Positions 46,042-59,500 of a stretch of 64,000 bases of DNA are shown piece after piece; within the stretch, counting starts at the first letter, position 1; every line of letters begins with the position of its first letter. Made by a program: the position numbers and the translations under genes. The stretch spans positions 1-64,000 of the forward strand of contig JADHYX010000024.1 of assembly GCA_027604685.1 (NCBI GenBank), in the 5' to 3' direction. This stretch comes from Lobulomyces angularis (lineage: Eukaryota; Chytridiomycota; Chytridiomycetes; Lobulomycetales; Lobulomycetaceae). The notes beneath the pieces were generated by a model, which ran no database searches, was not told where the DNA came from, and was given only the letters and a program-made list of their open reading frames with translations.

Positions 46042-48432
46042 TTAATAAATCAAATTCAAATTTTTACAGTGAAAAAATTTAAATTTATTTAACTTGTCTA
46101 CTAGCTTATTCCAATCTATTGAAAGATTTTCTTGAAAGTTAAATTCCACGAGAGTTTTAAAGTCAACTTGTTCTTTCTCAAAAAAATAAAAAAATTCCTC
46201 AACTAAATTGGACTCCTGCTCCAGTACATTAAAACTACAATCAAAGTGGGTGATTTTATTTTTGAAATTAAAAGTTTGAAATAATAGCCGCAAACTTGAC
46301 AACTTATTTTTTTTTAAATTCAAAATCTTTAATACTGGAAAAAGGAACGCTGTAGTTGAATTTTTTTCTTTACTAAGTTTATGCATTCTATAATTCTGAA
46401 ATAGGTTAGGTCCAATTGAGTTATTTTCTAAATTTAAAGTTGTCAATAACGATAATCTGGGATTTGCTGGTGATAGTTGCGGGGAAGGTATGCATGTCAA
46501 ATTATGTGAAGTAAGGTTAAGCTCCGTATTGGAAATGCTAATGCTTATTGTATGTACTAGCCACAATATATAAGATTCTGGAATTTTTTTTTAGTTTACA
46601 AATGTTAGCAAATATTAAAAAGATAGAAATACTTACTAGTGTCCATATAAAATATTTTTCTAGATGGATCAATTTTTACTAATTTTTCAAGTATTTCGAT
46701 GGTTTCAAGCAATTTTTGTCCTTTTTCATGCAAAGGATCTTTTTGCATTTCCTCTAATTGATCCACTTCCCGTAACATATTAACTAATGTTAATAATGCC
46801 CCTGATTTACAGTTAGAATTTATGATATGAAAGTATTTCTTTTTTTTCTTTATTACATTTTGATTCAGGCTCAAGTTCAATTAATTCTTTGACATACTTC
46901 ATTTCATTTTGCCAAATTTCTAATGGTTGATGCGTGTGTTTTGGTAAAAAATGCACAGTTTTTTCCAAGCTGGAAAATTTTTTTTCCTTAAACATTACTT
47001 CATCTAAATCAAGCATTTTTACGTTAGATTTACACTACTAATTGAATTATAAACCGTTTACAACTGTGTCACTTATTAAATCCGTTTCCAAAAACTTCAA
47101 ATAGTCAAAGTCCCCCTCTTCTTCTATTGATGTATTCCTTTCGAAATTATTATATGGCACAAAAACTTCAAAATTTTGAGGAATAAAATTCAAACTTGAT
47201 TGGAATATAAATGTGGCCACATAATTAAATTCTGCCGAAAAACAAGGAATTAAATCTCCATGTACCGTCTCCGAAATCCCATTTTTTATTAATTTCACAG
47301 AAAGTATTCCTTTTGACTGTTTTTTTAATAAAAATTGTATGAGTCAACTTACAATAACAGGTTGATTAAAAACAAGCAAAAGAGAAAATTTTTCTTCCGG
47401 CAAAATAAAGCAACCTTTAAGTTTTAATCTAGGTTGATCTAACCCCAAAAATATAAAGAAAGTAGTATAGTTTTAGAGCTGTAAAAAATTAATAATTAAT
47501 TACAAGTTCCCAACAAAAATTTTTGATATAGCCAGGAACTTTGATCATCAGGATCTGTATATACAGCGTTTCTAACTATTTCCAAATCTTTAAGGTAATC
47601 CTAATTGTTACAGAAAAAAAAAAAAGGTAAAACGAAACCTTTCACAATTGCATCCTGTAAGTCGTTTCGATTTTTAAAAATTTTTGGCAAAAGCACACTC
47701 CTGCTATGCCAAGCTGAATGATTGCTAAAATTTTCATAAATTTTTTTGGTAGTAAAATCAAATTCTTCCACGTCCGTCCTGAGATTGCTTTGAGAAATAA
47801 CATATCTTCTGTAATTCCAGCCGTGGACTTTAAGATAAATATATATAAATATTAACTTGTGTATTTTTTTTTACAGTTTCTAGCATCAGCTTTCAAAAAA
47901 CCATCCACTAAATAAATTTCTCTAGCCCACGTTGGGTTTGGCATATTTTCCAATATCCATCTGCGTTGATTCCAAACCCTACAATATAGTTTAGTAAAAT
48001 AAATTTTTATTGTGTTTATTTTTCTCACCAATAGGATTTTGGATTTATCTTCAAACAATTTTCTACAAATTTCAGTTCTCCGCTGCAAACTTCATCTTTA
48101 CTTGCTACTGACCTAACAAAAAACAAGAAAAAAAAAATATAATTTATTTCAACAAAAATGCCTAAATGTTACATTGTCTTAAAGTCATTAATAAAAATTT
48201 TTCTCCTATAATTCCAAACAGTATAATATTCTATATTTAGGTTTATTAAATCGGTAGTTAGGCTAAATGTAGCAGAATCTAAGGCACATTCTTTCTTTCG
48301 ATTTAAAAATAAAAAGTTTTTTTCTTTATATTCATTAACCCACTTTAAATCCTTTTCTTGCAATTTAAGTAGAACTTCAGGAGGAATTTGTTCTTTCTTC
48401 CTACCATGTACTCCACCTGAAATCATTTTCAA
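46042..48432 (-). CDS. Rab geranylgeranyltransferase alpha subunit with LRR tail
   Basis: Alpha subunit of the enzyme that attaches geranylgeranyl groups to Rab GTPases. The N-terminus has GVHGRKK (family HGR start). PFTA repeats follow: YYTVWNYRRKIF, VWNQRRWILENMPNPTWARE, GWNYRRYVISQSNLRT, NHSAWHSRSVLLPKI, and TDPDDQSSWLYQKFLLG. A middle part (about 47040-47450) includes LDQPRLKLKGCFILPEEKFS and corresponds to the Ig-like insert of animal enzymes. The C-terminus (46042-46566) shows leucine-rich repeats: LNLTSHNLTCIP, LTTLNLENNSIG, and VLKILNLKKNKLSSLRLL. Yeast Bet4 lacks both extra domains. The exact start is unsure because GTGGAGTACATGG follows a good acceptor-like TGATTTCAG, so an upstream first exon may exist. 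Multi-exon; boundaries approximate. Confidence 0.88.
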
Positions 48433-48649
48433 TTTTTACCTAGTGATAAATAAAAAAACTTGTGAACAACCTATTGTAATTTTTTCACAACAATAATGTC
48501 ACACTTAACCCTTTTCTAAAAAAAAATTATATAAAAAATAATAAAGCGATTTGTAAATCATCAACTTAATGTTTTGCACAACAAGATTGCACTTGGATCC
48601 TCATTAAGTTAAAATTCGAATCGTATTGATGAATTGGTGGGAAAGAAAT

Positions 48650-49375
48650 AGACTTGAAGTTTACCACCCAAAAGTTTAAATTTCTAACTCAAAAACTAAC
48701 GCAAGAGTTGGGCTGCAAACCAAAAAAATTCAAAGGGATAACCTAGAATATACTATTACAAACATTAAAATCGAATTAAATAACGCATTTATTTCGGAAA
48801 CTCTAATTGTTTCAGAAACAATAATTCGAATTTTCTCTATAACAAAAGTATTGTTCAAATTAAGTTATTGCCAAAACTTTTAGTAAGTAATAGAATCAAT
48901 GCTTAAGAGTAGAATTTTCCAAAAACTTATGGAGGATTTGATGATGAAACTACAGTAAGAAAGCTTAGAAAAGGTGAAGATATCCATTTTCGATCTCATT
49001 TAAGTGTAGCTAAAGAAAATTTACCATCAAATTTGCAAGTTCAACAAGGTGGAATGCTTCGGGGATGCTACTCAGCTTTTGGTTTAAGGCTGCTTGTTGC
49101 TTTAGAAGGAACCAAAACCAATATTCATATAGAGAATCTTCAGGTTCACCTATTACCTGCATTTAAAGCTGCCAGAAAGAACTTCTTTGTAAATATAGTG
49201 ATTATGCAAGATAATGCCTATAAAAAATTTATTAGATAGTTTCTCTGATAGTGTAGAAACTATATTAAAAGAAATTATTAGATTGACAGAAAACCCTTAA
49301 AGTATTAATAGATTTTCTGCCAATTTTTAGTGACATTAATAGTACTGCTTTGTTTGAACAAGTTTGGTGTGTATA
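48650..49375 (+). mobile_element. Degraded Tc1/mariner-type DNA transposon
   Basis: Broken transposase fragments in order. A helix-turn-helix-like segment (LNNAFISETLIVSETIIRIF) lies at 48770-48840 after several stops. A second open block starts near 48925 (YGGFDDETVRKLRKGEDI) and runs to GGMLRGCYSAFGLRLLVALE, then LQVHLLPAFKAARKNFF and VIMQDNAYKKFIR, with a stop at 49239. WGCFS..G, LLP and QDNA are Tc1/mariner catalytic-domain landmarks, so the second catalytic Asp (QDNA) is retained. The W before GCYS is Arg here. A DINSTALFEQVW string near 49330-49370 resembles the DLNPIENLW region with the Glu position lost. Multiple stops and no clear inverted ends mean it is inactive. Confidence 0.6.
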
Positions 49376-49462
49376 ATCATTAATTAAACAAATTTAATGT
49401 AAATTTTTGGCTACAATATACTAAAAATTTGAGAACTCAATTATTTCCGCTAAAAAGCCTTT

Positions 49463-51606
49463 TTAACTAAAGGAATTAAAATTAAGAAAATTCTTACCAA
49501 AATGTAAAATTACCTTTTTTACAGGTGGAGTAGACTGAATTTCTTCTTCCGTACTTTCGTTAGCTTTATTTATTTTTGTGGGAAACGAATCAGCGTTATT
49601 GCAAACGGTAAATGAACTATTAAATAAACTTCTGTAATAAGCAATTTGTGAAGAAGGTACTTCCTCAAAACTAGTGTTAGATACTTCATACACAACATTA
49701 TTGATAATTTTTTTTTTTAAAGATGAAAAGTTTGAAATATCATTTTCAGAAACATGAATTTCTTTGGTATCATCAGTAGCATATAATTCTCCGATGCCAT
49801 TTTGGGTATGTTCATTTGATCTCATACAAGCTAGATTCGTCTGAAAATTACCATTTTGGGAATCTGTTTCATTTGCATTAAATGGAGCTGTTTTTCTGTT
49901 CTTTTTCATTGATTTAGTTGCTTCGCTGTTTACCAAAGTAGTACAATCCTGACTGTTGGAAGGATGGTCCTCAACTTCATCAATAAAAACATCTTCTAGA
50001 TTTGCGCTTTTGCTAGGCGAATCCTCAGTTGGCTGAGAAAAGTTGTAAATTTTTCTTGGTTGCTCATCAAAATCAAAAGTGCTTCTATCAAAAAAACTTT
50101 TACCTCTGCCGGACATTAATCGCTTCATGTTTTCAGTTAAAATATTTTTTGGTAAATTATCAGGGGTAATTTCAAGAGAATTACTCTGATCTGGTGAACT
50201 CTGTAATGGGGAAGATTTTAAATTCTTTAAATTAGATTGGATTTTTTTAGGCAAAGATTCTGTACTAGCTGATAAATAGGGTTTATAGTCATTCGACTTC
50301 AATAATTTAGGTAAGTGATTTGTTTCCATTCCCAAGGAAGTTGATTTTTGGATTAAATTTAAATTAGAATTCATGCTATGAGCTTGCTGACTTTGAGAGG
50401 CGTTTGATGATGCTTCACTAAATGCGTTAATATCATTTTCGTTCACTGTTGCAACAACAAAATCACTTAGGAATAAGTCAGGTTGTGAGCACGAAAAGGT
50501 CACAGGGCTAATGTTTTTTAACTACCGTTAATTTGAAAATAAATTACCTTCCTGGTCCATCGAAATACACAAAAACTGTTTGACTCATAGTTTCCCCAAA
50601 GAGTAAAATAGACTTTAAATAATGACATCAAAAAAAAAAGTAACAGAAAAAATTTAATACCTTAAAATCCTTTAATCTAATCGTTATTTTTGTTGGTTCA
50701 TTAACATTGTAACTATCAAAATCAATTAAATCAACTAATAACTCAGTGACCAAACTCCTTTTAACCTCATCTAATAAATCAGTTGCATGTAAAAAAAACA
50801 TGTTTCATTTACCGTTGTCATTCATGCATTCTGTAAAACTTTTAAAAATTACGTCATTTTGGTTAAAATGAAGCGTTACTTCTTCCAAACTTAATTGAAA
50901 ATGCCCTTTTTAAACATGTATTTTTACTTTTTACTTTTTAACAATCTCTATATTACCTAACCAATCTTGACATAATTTTGGAGACACAGAAAAGTTGTTT
51001 TTACATCCTTGTTTTAAATATACAGCTTGAACAGATTCACATTCTTGGAAATGTAATTTGTGCGTTTTAATTATTCCAAATTTACATTGAAATTCAATAA
51101 TGAGTCTATCTACTTCTTCATTTAACTTCATTGTACACTTTTCAATGGTTTCATTGTTCGTGGTATTATGTTTAAATATGTTAATTAATGGCTATAAATT
51201 GGAAAAAAAAAAAATGGATCAAAAGTCAATGATACCGATCTAATTATTAAAAAAAATGAATCTTTAACAAATTACCTTTAAATTAATTTTGCAAGAAGGA
51301 AAGGTTTTATCAGTTTGCTTGTACGAAGAAAAAAAATTGGAATGTAAGGTGACTACTGCAAACAGGGAACGCGAAGAATTTACAGTGCTAATTATCAACT
51401 AAGTAAAATAAATATTAGTTGATATTGGCATAATTAGCAGTACTCGGTTTACTAGGGGTTCCAATGTTATTTGATCTCCAAATTTTCCGAAAGTTTGTAA
51501 AAATCTTGTTAATGCTATTATATTAATAGTTAAAGCATAAAAAAATTAACATTTAAAATAAATTACGTTTTAGGCAAGCATTAGGTATTTCACATTCAAA
51601 TCCCAT
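49463..51606 (-). CDS. RAD9: DNA-damage checkpoint clamp subunit RAD9
   Basis: RAD9 belongs to the RAD9-HUS1-RAD1 clamp loaded at DNA lesions. A short first exon (MGFECEIPNACLK from 51606) splices to LTRFLQTFGKFGDQITLEPL. Then come VNSSRSLFAVVTLHSNFF, a charged TIEKCTMKLNEEVDRLIIEF region, CKFGIIKTHKLHFQECESVQ, FVYFDGPGR and PDLFLSDFVVATVNE. These match the PCNA-like N-terminal domain (NSSRS, CK.G..KTH, LEPL). The C-terminal 300 residues are a disordered Ser/Thr/Asn-rich tail like the phosphorylated RAD9 tail that recruits TopBP1/Cut5 (role inferred from the family). At the 3' end, HFG|gtaag could be a donor for a 31-nt intron leading to KKAF and a stop at 49450. I kept the simple stop at 49463 because 31 nt is shorter than any intron seen here. 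Confidence 0.88.
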
Positions 51607-51749
51607 TAAATATGGTTTAAATAAAGTATATTTTTGTATCACAAGATATTTTGAAACACCATTTTTTCTTTATAGGAAATTAATAAAAATTCTCAAAAAA
51701 TATTTAATTATATCAACATATCCCTACATTACATCATTTTATAATAAAA

Positions 51750-52846
51750 TTACTCTGTATCCATAGGAGTAGGACCATCAGCTGGAGCACCTGACGTGGC
51801 AGGTGCATTAGATGCATCCGATTGCGCTAACAAGTCTAAAAATCGTTGTAACTGTTCACCTTCTACTTCATGAAATGCTACTCCTTCACCAACGACGGCT
51901 ATTGAGCAATTATTCAAATTTAATTCTTTGTCGGATTGAAGAGTCTCTCTTAAGGATCGCAACCCATGCAGTATGAGCTCATCCATAGTTGCTATGAGTT
52001 TTTTTATTAGATTTAAATGTTTTTAAGAAAACTTACAGTTTTCGAAGCTTTGATAATGTTTTTCCAAATAAGTTTTAGCACTTTGACTTCTGGCACCAAT
52101 GCTAATAGCTACGTAGTCAAAAAAATTACCAGAAGGGGCACATTCAAATAAATGAGGACCTGTTTCCTATCATAATATTAAGAAAAATTGGTAACAAAAA
52201 TCCTTACATCGTATCCAGCAACCAAAAGACCGACACCATAAGGGCGAAAGCCATATTTTTGCGTATTCACTTGTGCCTCTGAAATAATTTTAATTCTAAA
52301 TTTAGAAAAAAACAGATTTTTTCAGTGACAACTTACTATCGCTAAGTTTTGTGACGATACGCAATGTTGGTAACGGTCTATTAAATAGCATTTTCGATTT
52401 CATTGCCTCCGTTCTCATAAATGAACTAAAAAGTTTATTACGTTTAATGAAATAATTGTAATTCACACCTTAGAATATTAGCATCTGAAATTAGCCCTGC
52501 AACCGCAACGCCCATATGTTTATCTATTTTTATAATCTTATTTTGATAGGAGGCTAATTCACTTTGAGAACGCTAACCATGCGGTTGAAGAGTTGGATTT
52601 AGCAAAAAAAAAAAAAAAAAATTTATACTTTTAAAGCTAGTAATACGGAAAAAGTTTTGCTTCGAAGACCAACAGCAGCACTACCTTGCTTTACAGCTTC
52701 CATTGCATATTCAATTTGATGCAAACGTCCTTGAGGTGAAAAAACGGTAATGTCGTTGTCATATCTAAATTAACATAAAGGTTAAATTATTTATTTAATT
52801 GCCGAAAGATTTTGAGAGTAATTTCGACATACTGATTTCTGAACAT
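51750..52846 (-). CDS. 20S proteasome alpha subunit, PSMA1 (alpha-6) type
   Basis: Outer-ring subunit of the 20S proteasome. Start at 52846: MFRNQ, then an intron and [37 protein letters not shown]. This is the alpha-subunit N-terminal signature (the YD/SP.GRL.Q.EYA motif) with the MFRNQYD start typical of PSMA1. Later exons give [71 protein letters not shown] and [17 protein letters not shown]. The C-terminus is an Ala/Pro/Asp-rich tail ending TPMDTE at 51750. Seven or more exons; the PYGVG and IGARSQ.A.TYLE blocks are diagnostic. Length about 265 residues, as expected. Confidence 0.94.
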
Positions 52847-53598
52847 TTTGAATGGAGTTTAACAACGTAAAATTTTATAACTGGGTTATGCAAGGGTTTT
52901 AGTTAATTGGAAATTCCAACTGAAGTTCTATGAATGAAAGTTGGTAATTTTTATTAAGAAATATTAATTATTTTATTCTGACAAAGTCAATTTAACAACT
53001 ATTCCTTTAAGTGGATTGTGAGAACGTTTGATAATTTAAAAAAGGATTGTATGACCGCAAAACTATGACACATCTAATGTTTTCAGGAGTGAAAATTCTT
53101 TTGTGATTATGATAAAATTAAAAATTATCTCTTCATTATCGAAATTATAAAAATACTACTTTTTGTATTTTAAAAAAAAAAGTAATTAATTGAGATGAAA
53201 CTTGAATTTTTGAAATTTTTAACTGGAATTTTTTCTACTTGAAGAAAACTATTGCAATTGTAAACCACTTATATTTTTTTAAGTATGAAAAAAGTTATTT
53301 AAAAGCTGAAATGCGTCAGTATAAATATAATTATAATGTTGTGGGTAAAAACACTTAAAAATCATATAAGTCTAGATTTCAGCAATAACGTTAAAACAAC
53401 CAATTACAATTACTGAAGCCTTCAAAAATTTATGTTTACTGTTTGTTACAAAAATCTATTTTGCATATATATATTGTAGCAAAATTACTTTTTTGCAGTT
53501 TTTAATCTTAACAATTTAAAAAAAAATTTTTCAGTTTAAAAAACCTCCTTTTTTTTTTTTCACACAACTGTTTTATTACAAAAGTTGGTAACTGTATA
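52847..53598. other. Divergent intergenic region
   Basis: About 750 A/T-rich bases between the proteasome gene (minus) and the giant tubby-like gene (plus), carrying both promoters. I saw no conserved frame, RNA gene or repeat. Confidence 0.45.
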
Positions 53599-56500
53599 AT
53601 GAAGAAACAAAATTTACTACCTATAAGTAAGGAAATTTCTACTTCTGAAAAGCAAGGTCAGGATTCTTCCCATCAGGGTATATTAATAACCGTTTTTATT
53701 ACAAAATTTCCTTTGCAAAAATTAGATGTTTAATTTAAAATACTTTATATTACATTATTTTAGAAACTTTTGATATTGATAAGCTGAATAAAAAGAGTAT
53801 AATTATTTTTTTTTAATTTTAAATTTCATTGACGTGGGAAAAATGTAATTTTTTGAAAATAGTTGAGAAGCACGATCCAAAAATATTAACAAAAAAAAAA
53901 AATTTATCAAAAACTAATTTATCCTCAGGCCAGGTGTCATTACCTTGCTTAGAAAATGAACCACCATTGATATTAAATAAAATAGAAGAGGTTATGAGTT
54001 CGTCTAATCAAGAAACAATAATTTTGAAAGATGTGGATTTAGAAGAAAATGTAGATTATACTGAAAGCAAACGAACAAGTTCTTTTTCTGATTTGTCTAA
54101 GCACTACTTTTCATCTCCCGTTTCACCAGCCGCATCTCCATATTTTTTTAAACAAAAGAAAAGGCTCTCTACTGAGGATATTTCCGATGATACCATGTCA
54201 ATAATTTCAAACACATTTTCAATAAAGGTTAACCATGATACCCTTCCTAATTATAAAGGACCGACGTTATGTGATGTAAAATATCCAGATCTTGCAGCTT
54301 ATACTACCAAAAATCCACTTAATTCTAATACTTTTGAAGGTATTTTTATAAAATCTTTTTTTTTTATTAGCGCTGTATTTTATTAGTAATACACTTTAAC
54401 TTCGAAGGAAGTGACTTTAAATTTGAAAATTATGATGAATCGAAAATGTCTTATGTTATAAAAGGAAAGAATGGTTTGTGCAATTTGTACTAGAAGAAAA
54501 ATTTAATTTCGTTGTAGGTTCATATATGTTGTGTGGGGCACTTCAAGGAAGCATCGAGCTGAAAGCTAAAATAATAACTAAAAATAATAAAAATGTTGAA
54601 GCCTTGATAGAAAACCCTTTTGACGATAGTTTCTCTATAAAACTTTGCAGAAATGGATATGAGATTTTCACCAGTGGTTTTAATTTAAAAAACTTGCACT
54701 TTGAATGGATAAAAATATTGGAAAATATATACGTTTTAGTGAATCATGAAAGCAAATTAGTTGTTTCGTAATATTTTTCTGACCTGTTTTCATTAATTTT
54801 TGAAAAATTAGGCGATTTGAAAAGATACTCGATAATAGCTCAATGCTTGTGGATAAAGGAAAGTTACAAATTTTTCCTTTTGAGTTTGATATGGATAACT
54901 TGGTGCTATCAACTTTTTTTGTTACTTTTTCTAATTATTCCAAAAAAAATAATGAATTCACTAATCAAAATATTCCTATTTTAAATTTCGAAGATGCGAA
55001 GATGAAGAATATGAGCACATCAATGACTGGGGTTGCTTCTAACACCCCATCATTAACTAAAACTATAATAAAAAAAAAATCTGGTGAAATTTCGAGTTCT
55101 CTTGCAAATAGAAAATCTGTCTTTATTATTGAAAATGAGCCTATGCACGAAAATGGTTCAGTTCCTGTTGTATCAACTACATACAGTGCAACTGCCATGG
55201 AAAACATCCCTGTTTCATCTACTGTGGGAAACTTAGCTGGGATGGAAAAAAATGCTAATCAAACATTTCAGCAGTATGAGAATACCAGCCATTTGCTTAA
55301 CTCTGATTATTCAGATCAGGCTTTAGAGGAAATGAAAGCTATGTTACTTGGTTTATCTTCTAAGAAAAAAGAGAAAGTTAGAGAAAATGAAAATTACTCT
55401 GATTTTCAAAAATTACCAATTATTGTGGATGATTCGAGTACTTCTGAACAAAAACCATGTAGCAACAAAATATCAGAAGAAGTAGCAGATAAAAGTTTAG
55501 GTTCTCCAAAAAAGTTGATTGAAGAACTGCAAGATTGTAACTCAAACTTTTTGAGCCAAAATATTCAAGGTAATACTTCTCCTATTAGAATACGACCGGA
55601 TAAACGAAATCTGTTAGAAGTTAAGAAAGATTTATCAAATGGTCAAAAAAGATTTTCTAATCCAGAACCGTTTGGAATTTCATCGCAGGAAATGGATTCT
55701 TCTTTTTCTAAAAGGTATTCTGTTCCTTTTTTTACAGGGGAAGAGGTCAGTAACCTTTTAAAGAAAGATGATATCTTGGCTGAGAGTGTGAAAAAGGATG
55801 ACAATGGTAAGAGTGAAGTAGGAAAACCTAGGCTTGCTCAAAATAAAAAGTCTGTGTTAAACCCAATCCACAGAAATAAATCTATTAAATATTCAGAGGG
55901 AACTTTGGAAGAACTGAAAGCCCGCGTTTTTCAAGCAGCTAATAAAAATCCTCTTGCAAGAAATAAATCTGTCAAGTATTCAGAGGAGACTTTAGAGGAA
56001 ATGAAGCATCTGGTTTTAAAAAAGGAGGAAAATAATGCAAAGTCAGATGAAGATACGGTTCAATACACAGATGAAATGTTTGAACAGTTGAAAGCTGTCA
56101 TGCTCGCCAATGCTGCTTTAAAGAAAAAGGAAGCAGAAGAAGCTCAAGCTAAGTTGGAAAACGATAATGGAGAAAAAATATCAAGCCACCAAGCTGAAGA
56201 CACAATGCATGCGACAGGTCAACCATTACCAAGAGAAGGTGTTTATGAATCTATTGTGGGTACCGAAAAGGTTGATGTAAACTTACTACCCATTTACTCA
56301 GGCAAATTTGGTAAAACACTCAGCGATCTTGAAGAACCAAAAATTTGGCAATATTTGGAATTAACCGAAAATGCAGAGGTTTTTTATCGTAATTAGTATA
56401 TTTACAAAAGAATTTTTAATTAATTTTTGTTTAGATAATCGCAGTTTAACTGGAATCACTAGTTTTTTAAATGCAAATAAAGAAGGGATGTCATTTTTGG

Positions 56501-59500
56501 TTAAAGGATCACATGGTTTTAATTTCACTCATTTTCACCTAAAAATTATTTTTATTAGACAATACTTGTCTTTATGGAGGATTTAAGGGAAATTTTACAG
56601 ACTTGATGTACAACTTATACATTAATGCGGGAGAAAATTTTGAAACTATAGTACTAAAACCAGGAAGGCAGGACCTATCCACTATTCTCTTTAGAAACGG
56701 AACATCTATATTTACAAGAGGATTTTGTTTAATTTTAAATAAAAAGTTAACACATTACGAATGGATAAAAGTTGGTGTTGAAAAATTTAAATTATTAAAC
56801 CACGAAGAAAATCTTATTTTAGCGTAAGTTACAAATTTAAGGTAATCTTTTATATTGGATAAATTTAGCTCATTTGAAAAAGTTCTTGCGTCGAAAGCCG
56901 AATTGAAAATTTTTCCTCCTGCTTTTCATTTGTTTGATTTAGTAGTTGCAACATTTTTTATTACACATGAAAAGCACGCTCTGGACAGACCTGATAAAAA
57001 AGGAAAGAAAATTTACCAAAGTGCTGATATTGAAGTGCTGCTTGAAACAAATGGTAAAACTGCTTCACTCCCTGTTACCAGTGCACCAAAGGAAGTAAAA
57101 AAGGTTTTGCAAGAAGTTGTTGAAAATGCAGCAATTGCTGAAGTAAACAATGAGGTTGGGATGGAAATAACGGTGCCTGATGTGTCTGCTGTAAATATTA
57201 TGAAGCGACCTGGAAAGGCTTCTCTGCAACCATACACTAATGCTGTTCCTGAAAGCGCATTAAATCAAGATTCAGGTTTAGGTCGCAATATTAGATCAAG
57301 AGAAGCTCCACTTTTGAATGAGGAAGAAAACGAAAAAAAAAATTTATCAGAACCACCATCTGAGCCAGTATTAGTTCCAATCATTGTAGAGAATTTACCT
57401 TTATATAATGTAACTAGGGAAAATTCTATAAGTGATATCAAAGTACTGCGATTGTCAGGATTTTCCGAAAACGATTTAGATAGTGCGAAGATTTTTAATT
57501 GTAAATATTTGTTTTTCAAACTTTTTTACTTTCTCAATCCAAAATTTAAAACATTTTAGTCATGAAACAAAAGAATGGATCCATTGTATTTGAAAATGAA
57601 AACAAGGATGATATTTCCTTTTCTATAACTGGAAGTGGAAGTAACAAATTATCTTATTGATGATTTGTTAAAATTTTTTTTTAATTTTTAGAATCAACAC
57701 AAGTATTTGGTGGTATTGATGGTAAATTTCACACCCTTTTGTACAAAATTATGCTGAATTATGGAGAAAATTTTGAGACCTTGATTGAGAAACCAGGAAT
57801 TCAGGATCGATCTATATTTTTATTTAGAAATGGGTATTTTAATTTTACCAGAGGATTTTGCTTAAGAGATCCTGAAGATAAAGAAAAACTTATTCATTAT
57901 GAATGGATAAGAACTGGACAGGCAGAATTTAAATTGATTTGTCATGAACTCAAAGTTATTGTTGCGTATGTAAACTATCCTTCATCATTTTTTCATATGT
58001 TTTTAGTCATTTTGGGCGTCCTATGAATACAGGGCCTGGGAGTAAAGGTAGTATAAGAGTGTATTCTGTTGGGTTTAAAATTATGGATCTGGTGATTGCT
58101 ACGTTTTTTGTCCATTATGATAAAGCCAGATATGACAAACCGGATAAGCAAAAAAGACTTGAAGCTGCTGATGTTCCAATGATAGGCATGAGGAACACCA
58201 ATGATGGAATTCGTGAAAATATTCCAGTACCACAAAAGCCTAATGTCGATTTTGAATTACTACCCGTTTATTCTCCTAAAGCAATAACATTAAGCGATGA
58301 GCTAGTTTTGAAGTTAGGCTCATACAAAGAAAAAGAAACTGGCGATGTGAAGCTTTATACATGTGAATTAAAAAAATTTTTTTTTCCAACCAATAATTCT
58401 TCTAGTTAATCGTACTGCCATGGATACTTCTGTTTTCGAGTGTACTAACAATGCTGAAAATTCCTATTTTGTTAAAGGCTCTAATGGTAAAAATTTTCAA
58501 CAAATTTCAAATTTTAACAAAGCTTAGTAAAAACTACGTTGTTGGCGGGATTAACAAATTATGCTGCAGTTTTGAAATACAAAATAATTCTAAAATCTGG
58601 GGAAAATTTTGAAACAGTGATAGAGAAACCTGGCGATCAGCAGCTCTCCGTCATACTAACCAGAAATGGGCATTTTAATTTTACCCGAGGTTTTTGCTTA
58701 ATGGAGGGTAATAAGTTAACCCATTACGAATGGCTTAGAACTGGTGAAGATGAATTTAAATTACTTAATCATGAGAAACAAGTTGTTGTTGCGTAAGTTT
58801 AACCAACTTAATTTTAAATATGGACTGGAAAATTCATCATTATTTTTAGCCATTTTGGTCGTCCCATGATGACATCTGGTGCGAATAATAAAGGACAAGT
58901 TAGAGTATATGCTCCAGGATTTGAAATTATTGATTTGCTAATTGCAACTTTTTTTGTTCATTACGAAAAATCAAGACTCGATAAACCTGACAGAAACAAA
59001 AGAATCCAGAAAGAGAAAGAAGAAAAAAGGAATTCAAGATCTTTTGTAGAATCCAAAATTGATCCAGATTATATTGTTAACGATGAGCTTATACCAATTT
59101 ATCATGGAAAGACCCTTAGCGACTTAAGTGTTTTGAAGTTGAGTGAATATCAAGAAAAGGACGTAGCAGAAGGAAGATCGTTTACTGGTAATTTGATTCA
59201 TAGTTCTTTCTCTTTTAAATTCCTTCCAGTGAAAAAAATTTCAAAGAGCCATTGTTCCTTTACTTTAGTCAATGCAAGATTCGATGACATTGGTTATGCC
59301 GTTAAAGGCTATGCTGGTAGGAGTTTATGTTTACCAAATTATTTATAGTTTTTTAGAAACTGCAAAGCTGTTTAGTGGTGTCAAAGGGAATGTTGCCGAG
59401 TTATGTTATCAAATTATTTTAAATGCAGGAGAAACTTACGAAACTGTTTTAGAAAAACCAGGAAATCAAAATTTAACAGTTAAATTGATTAGGCACGGTA

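Noticed and set aside
49450..49463. Alternative RAD9 C-terminus through a 31-nt intron
   Set aside because: Possible splice signals, but 31 nt is shorter than any intron resolved here; kept only as a note.
54965..55207. Minus-strand frames opposite the tubby-like gene (also 57013-57237, 57265-57519, 58993-59863)
   Set aside because: Shadows of the repeated coding exons on the plus strand.
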